Source: Candidatus Omnitrophota bacterium | GTDB taxonomy: Bacteria; Omnitrophota; Gorgyraeia; Gygaellales; Profunditerraquicolaceae | Direction of reading: 5' to 3' | Length of the DNA: 7,051 bases | NCBI GenBank assembly: GCA_028715095.1 | Contig: JAQUSM010000054.1 | Location: 1-7,051 of the forward strand | Shown here: positions 5,469 through 7,051 of the stretch, piece after piece | Layout of the letters: every line of letters starts with the position of its first letter | Position numbering within the stretch: position 1 is the first letter of the stretch | The notes under the pieces: generated by a model | What the model saw: the letters and a program-made list of their open reading frames with translations, nothing else | The model's database searches: none | What the model was told of the DNA's origin: nothing | Made by a program: the position numbers and the translations under genes

Positions 5469-5892
5469 TTTTATTAAACAATATCTCCCAGCTTAATAAC
5501 AGCGCCCCTATGGTTAAGGCGGAATCCGCAAGGTTGAAAACCGGCCAAAAACGCAAATCCAGAAAATCAATCACATACCCAAAACGCAGGCGGTCGATCA
5601 GGTTGCCGACTGAACCGGCCAAAATCAGGCTTAATGATATTTTATAAAGCAGCGGGATCTTTTTGTTTTTTAAATGAAGAAAAATAAACAGGATAACAAA
5701 AAAAGAAATCAGCACAAAAAAGAGCAATTGATTCTTAAGCATCCCGAATGCCGCCCCGCGGTTATAAACGAGCGTCATATATAAAAAATTTTTTATCAGG
5801 CTGACCGGGGTATTTAATTGAAGGAACCTTACAACGATGAATTTGCTGAGCTGGTCCAAGAAAACGACGCTGGAAACGATGACGAGAATCAT
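5458..5892 (-). CDS. lspA: Lipoprotein signal peptidase (signal peptidase II)
   Basis: Inner-membrane aspartyl protease that cleaves the signal peptide of diacylglyceryl-modified prolipoproteins. With the chosen start there are 144 residues and four hydrophobic helices. Motifs (numbering from this start): FLDQLSK (11-17), YNRGAAFGM (43-51), GNLIDRLRFGYVIDFLD (96-112, catalytic Asp100) and FNLADSALTIG (119-129, catalytic Asp123). I prefer ATG at 5892-5890 because AGGTG lies 6 nt upstream (5903-5899) and the first helix follows directly. A GTG at 5901-5899 would add three residues (VHR), but its nearest purine-rich site is about 11 nt away. A 22-nt gap separates it from the dksA-like gene; its end overlaps lgt by 11 nt. 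Same position as lspA in the Bacillus ileS-ylyA-lspA cluster. Confidence 0.96.
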   Translation of the reverse strand: MILVIVSSVVFLDQLSKFIVVRFLQLNTPVSLIKNFLYMTLVYNRGAAFGMLKNQLLFFVLISFFVILFIFLHLKNKKIPLLYKISLSLILAGSVGNLIDRLRFGYVIDFLDLRFWPVFNLADSALTIGALLLSWEILFNKNVT

Positions 5893-5914
5893 CCGATGCA
5901 CCTAAAATTAGGCC

Positions 5915-6298
5915 TTACCTCTTCTCCCTTTTCTCCTGGCATTTAATGCACAGCCGGGCAGAAGGCACTGCTTTTAACCTGATCTTGGCAATAGGGCCTT
6001 TACAATCATCGCAAAAACCGAAACTCTCATCCTCTATCCTCTTTAAGGCATCATCCAATTCATAGAGGGAGCCTCTTTCATTAGAAGCCAGTCCCAGTGA
6101 AAACTCACGGTCATAATTATCAGTTGCCACATCAGCCATATGATAAGTATATCCGGAAATATCACCCGAGGCCTCTTTTTGCGATTTCTTTAAGGTATCT
6201 TCGGTTATATGCTTGATGTCATCAAGCACCTCATCTTTTTTCTTTAGAATTATCTTTTTGAAATCCTTTAACTCTTTTTTAGAAAGTTTTTTCTTCAA
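5915..6298 (-). CDS. TraR/DksA-family C4 zinc-finger protein (YlyA-like)
   Basis: Members bind RNA polymerase through its secondary channel and modulate initiation. The 127 residues have a Lys-rich N-terminal helix (1-45), a central segment HMADVATDNYDREFSLGLASNE in two parts (53-74) and helix NERGSLYELDDALKRIED (73-90). The C-terminal zinc finger is FGFCDDCKGPIAKIRLKAVP followed by ARLCIKCQ, with Cys96, Cys99, Cys117 and Cys120 all present. At the coiled-coil tip, E. coli DksA has DxxDxA (Asp71, Asp74, Ala76); here it reads HMADVA, so the second Asp and the Ala are kept but the first Asp is His53. The start is TTG at 6298: AGGAG lies 9 nt upstream (6312-6308), the ileS stop is one base away, and no in-frame ATG exists before Met54. 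Likely co-transcribed with ileS and lspA, as ylyA is in B. subtilis. Confidence 0.93.
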   Translation of the reverse strand: MKKKLSKKELKDFKKIILKKKDEVLDDIKHITEDTLKKSQKEASGDISGYTYHMADVATDNYDREFSLGLASNERGSLYELDDALKRIEDESFGFCDDCKGPIAKIRLKAVPSARLCIKCQEKREKR

Positions 6299-6299
6299 T

Positions 6300-7051
6300 T
6301 TATCTTTCTCCTATGGCCTTAAGGCAATTATCGCAAATTAAAGGGTGCGCGGGGTTACTGCCTACCTTTAATGAATAGTTCCAGCAACGCGGGCACTTGG
6401 CGCCTTCTGCCTTTTCTACTTTAACCGATAGATCCGCAGGAGACTCTTTATCAAAAGCCACCTTAACCTGCGAAACCTTAAAAATCTCACACAGTTCAAT
6501 ATTAAAGCTTTGTAAGAATGTATAACGATCCTGGGTTTTTGTCAATATATTTATTTGCGCGTCAAAAGAACTGCCGATTTTGCCTTCTGAGCGCAATTCT
6601 TCTAAAGCTTTTGCGGCAAGTGGGACTAATCCTATCAGCTCACTTAACTCCTGGTCCACATTCTTTAATCCCCTGGATTCAAAATCATCCTGCCTGAAAG
6701 TGGGGTTAGCTCCCGGAAAATCCAAAAGATGCACACTCAAACAATCAGCGTCATTCTTTTTTTTGGGCATATTCCGCCAGATTTCCTCAGCAGTAAAAAC
6801 TAAAATAGGGGCCATTAATCGTATCAGGCAGTTTAATACTTCGTAAATCGTAGTTTGAGCCGCGCGTCTTTCCATAGAATCAAAACGGGCCGTATAAAGC
6901 CGGCCCTTTACCATATCAAGGTAATACATGGAAAGCTCCTCGTTGCAAAAATCATAAATTCCCTTATATGCGCGGTGGAATTCAAATAGAGGGTTTAGCC
7001 CTACGCCATAAGCATTTTCAACATTGCCCCTTACATTTTCCATCTTATAAA
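6300..7051 (-). CDS. ileS: Isoleucyl-tRNA synthetase, C-terminal part (cut by right window edge)
   Basis: Charges tRNA-Ile with isoleucine in the cytosol. About 250 C-terminal residues are visible; the reading frame stays open to the right edge (two codons, Tyr-Lys, lie before the first Met at 7043), so that Met is internal and the catalytic HIGH/KMSKS domain lies outside. Seen, counting from that Met: the anticodon-binding helical domain with FEFHRAYKGIYDFCNEELS (20-38), YYLDMVKGRLYT (40-51), and MAPILVFTAEEIW (77-89). A linker domain with LVPLAAKALEELRSEGKIGSS (139-159) follows. The terminal zinc finger is KCPRCWNY and ICDNC (Cys217, Cys220, Cys237, Cys240), the FPG/IleRS type. The frame ends a few residues after the finger, normal for the family. 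A short extra GVGLNPLF stretch sits before EFHRAY compared with my memory of the family. The stop TAA is one base before the DksA-like start. Confidence 0.95.
   Translation of the reverse strand, partial: YKMENVRGNVENAYGVGLNPLFEFHRAYKGIYDFCNEELSMYYLDMVKGRLYTARFDSMERRAAQTTIYEVLNCLIRLMAPILVFTAEEIWRNMPKKKNDADCLSVHLLDFPGANPTFRQDDFESRGLKNVDQELSELIGLVPLAAKALEELRSEGKIGSSFDAQINILTKTQDRYTFLQSFNIELCEIFKVSQVKVAFDKESPADLSVKVEKAEGAKCPRCWNYSLKVGSNPAHPLICDNCLKAIGER
6308..6312 (-). promoter_or_regulatory. Ribosome binding site that fixes the TTG start of the DksA-like gene
   Basis: AGGAG on the minus strand, inside the last codons of ileS (GGA GAA AGA TAA), 9 nt before the TTG at 6298. It supports reading TTG as the true start because no ATG in frame precedes the family domain. 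Confidence 0.65.

Noticed and set aside
5899..5911. CCTAA-AA-TTAGG inverted repeat just upstream of lspA
   Set aside because: Only 5-bp arms with a 2-nt centre, within a 22-nt gap in an operon; too weak to call an operator or terminator.
7041..7043. ATG as the real start of a separate 247-residue protein
   Set aside because: The frame is open through the window edge and the protein begins in the middle of the IleS anticodon-binding domain, so this is an internal Met of a cut ileS.

Overview
The window is a densely packed bacterial chromosome segment in which every gene reads on the minus strand. In transcription order (right to left) it holds ileS (C-terminal part, cut by the right edge), a TraR/DksA-type zinc-finger regulator, lspA, lgt, an rluD-type pseudouridine synthase, a membrane-anchored coiled-coil protein of unknown function, aroA, mreB, and the first 83 codons of mreC (cut by the left edge). 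No RNA genes, mobile elements or CRISPR arrays are visible, and no gene-free stretch exceeds 140 bp.

Three sub-blocks emerge. (1) ileS, dksA/ylyA-like, lspA, lgt and rluD lie from the right edge down to 3818, with 1-nt gaps, an 11-nt overlap and one 22-nt gap. This resembles the ileS-ylyA-lspA-ylyB(rluD) order of Bacillus subtilis, with lgt inserted beside lspA, so the two lipoprotein-maturation enzymes (diacylglyceryl transfer, then signal-peptide cleavage) are adjacent. (2) After a 138-bp gap with a hairpin, a plausible extended -10 promoter and a 12-bp palindrome at the predicted transcription start, the coiled-coil gene and aroA are coupled by an ATGA overlap. (3) A near-consensus promoter (TTGACA, 17-nt spacer, TAAAAT) sits between aroA and mreB and should drive mreB-mreC, the rod-shape cytoskeleton and its membrane partner. 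The 120-bp mreB-mreC gap carries a GC-rich 21-bp direct repeat with an inverted copy of part of it between the two copies, giving two mutually exclusive hairpins.

The host looks like a rod-forming, diderm-type or otherwise lipoprotein-making bacterium of moderate GC. Features such as the MreB variant GTATTLVFVKG, the Cys-rich Lgt motif, the YlyA-like DksA variant and the coiled-coil protein with its C-terminal small beta domain suggest to me an uncultured lineage such as Candidatus Omnitrophota or a PVC neighbour. This is an impression from protein style and gene order, not a demonstrated placement.

Most of the window is ordinary core housekeeping. The parts worth a second look are the repeat/hairpin element between mreB and mreC, the palindrome-promoter upstream of the coiled-coil gene, and the coiled-coil protein itself.
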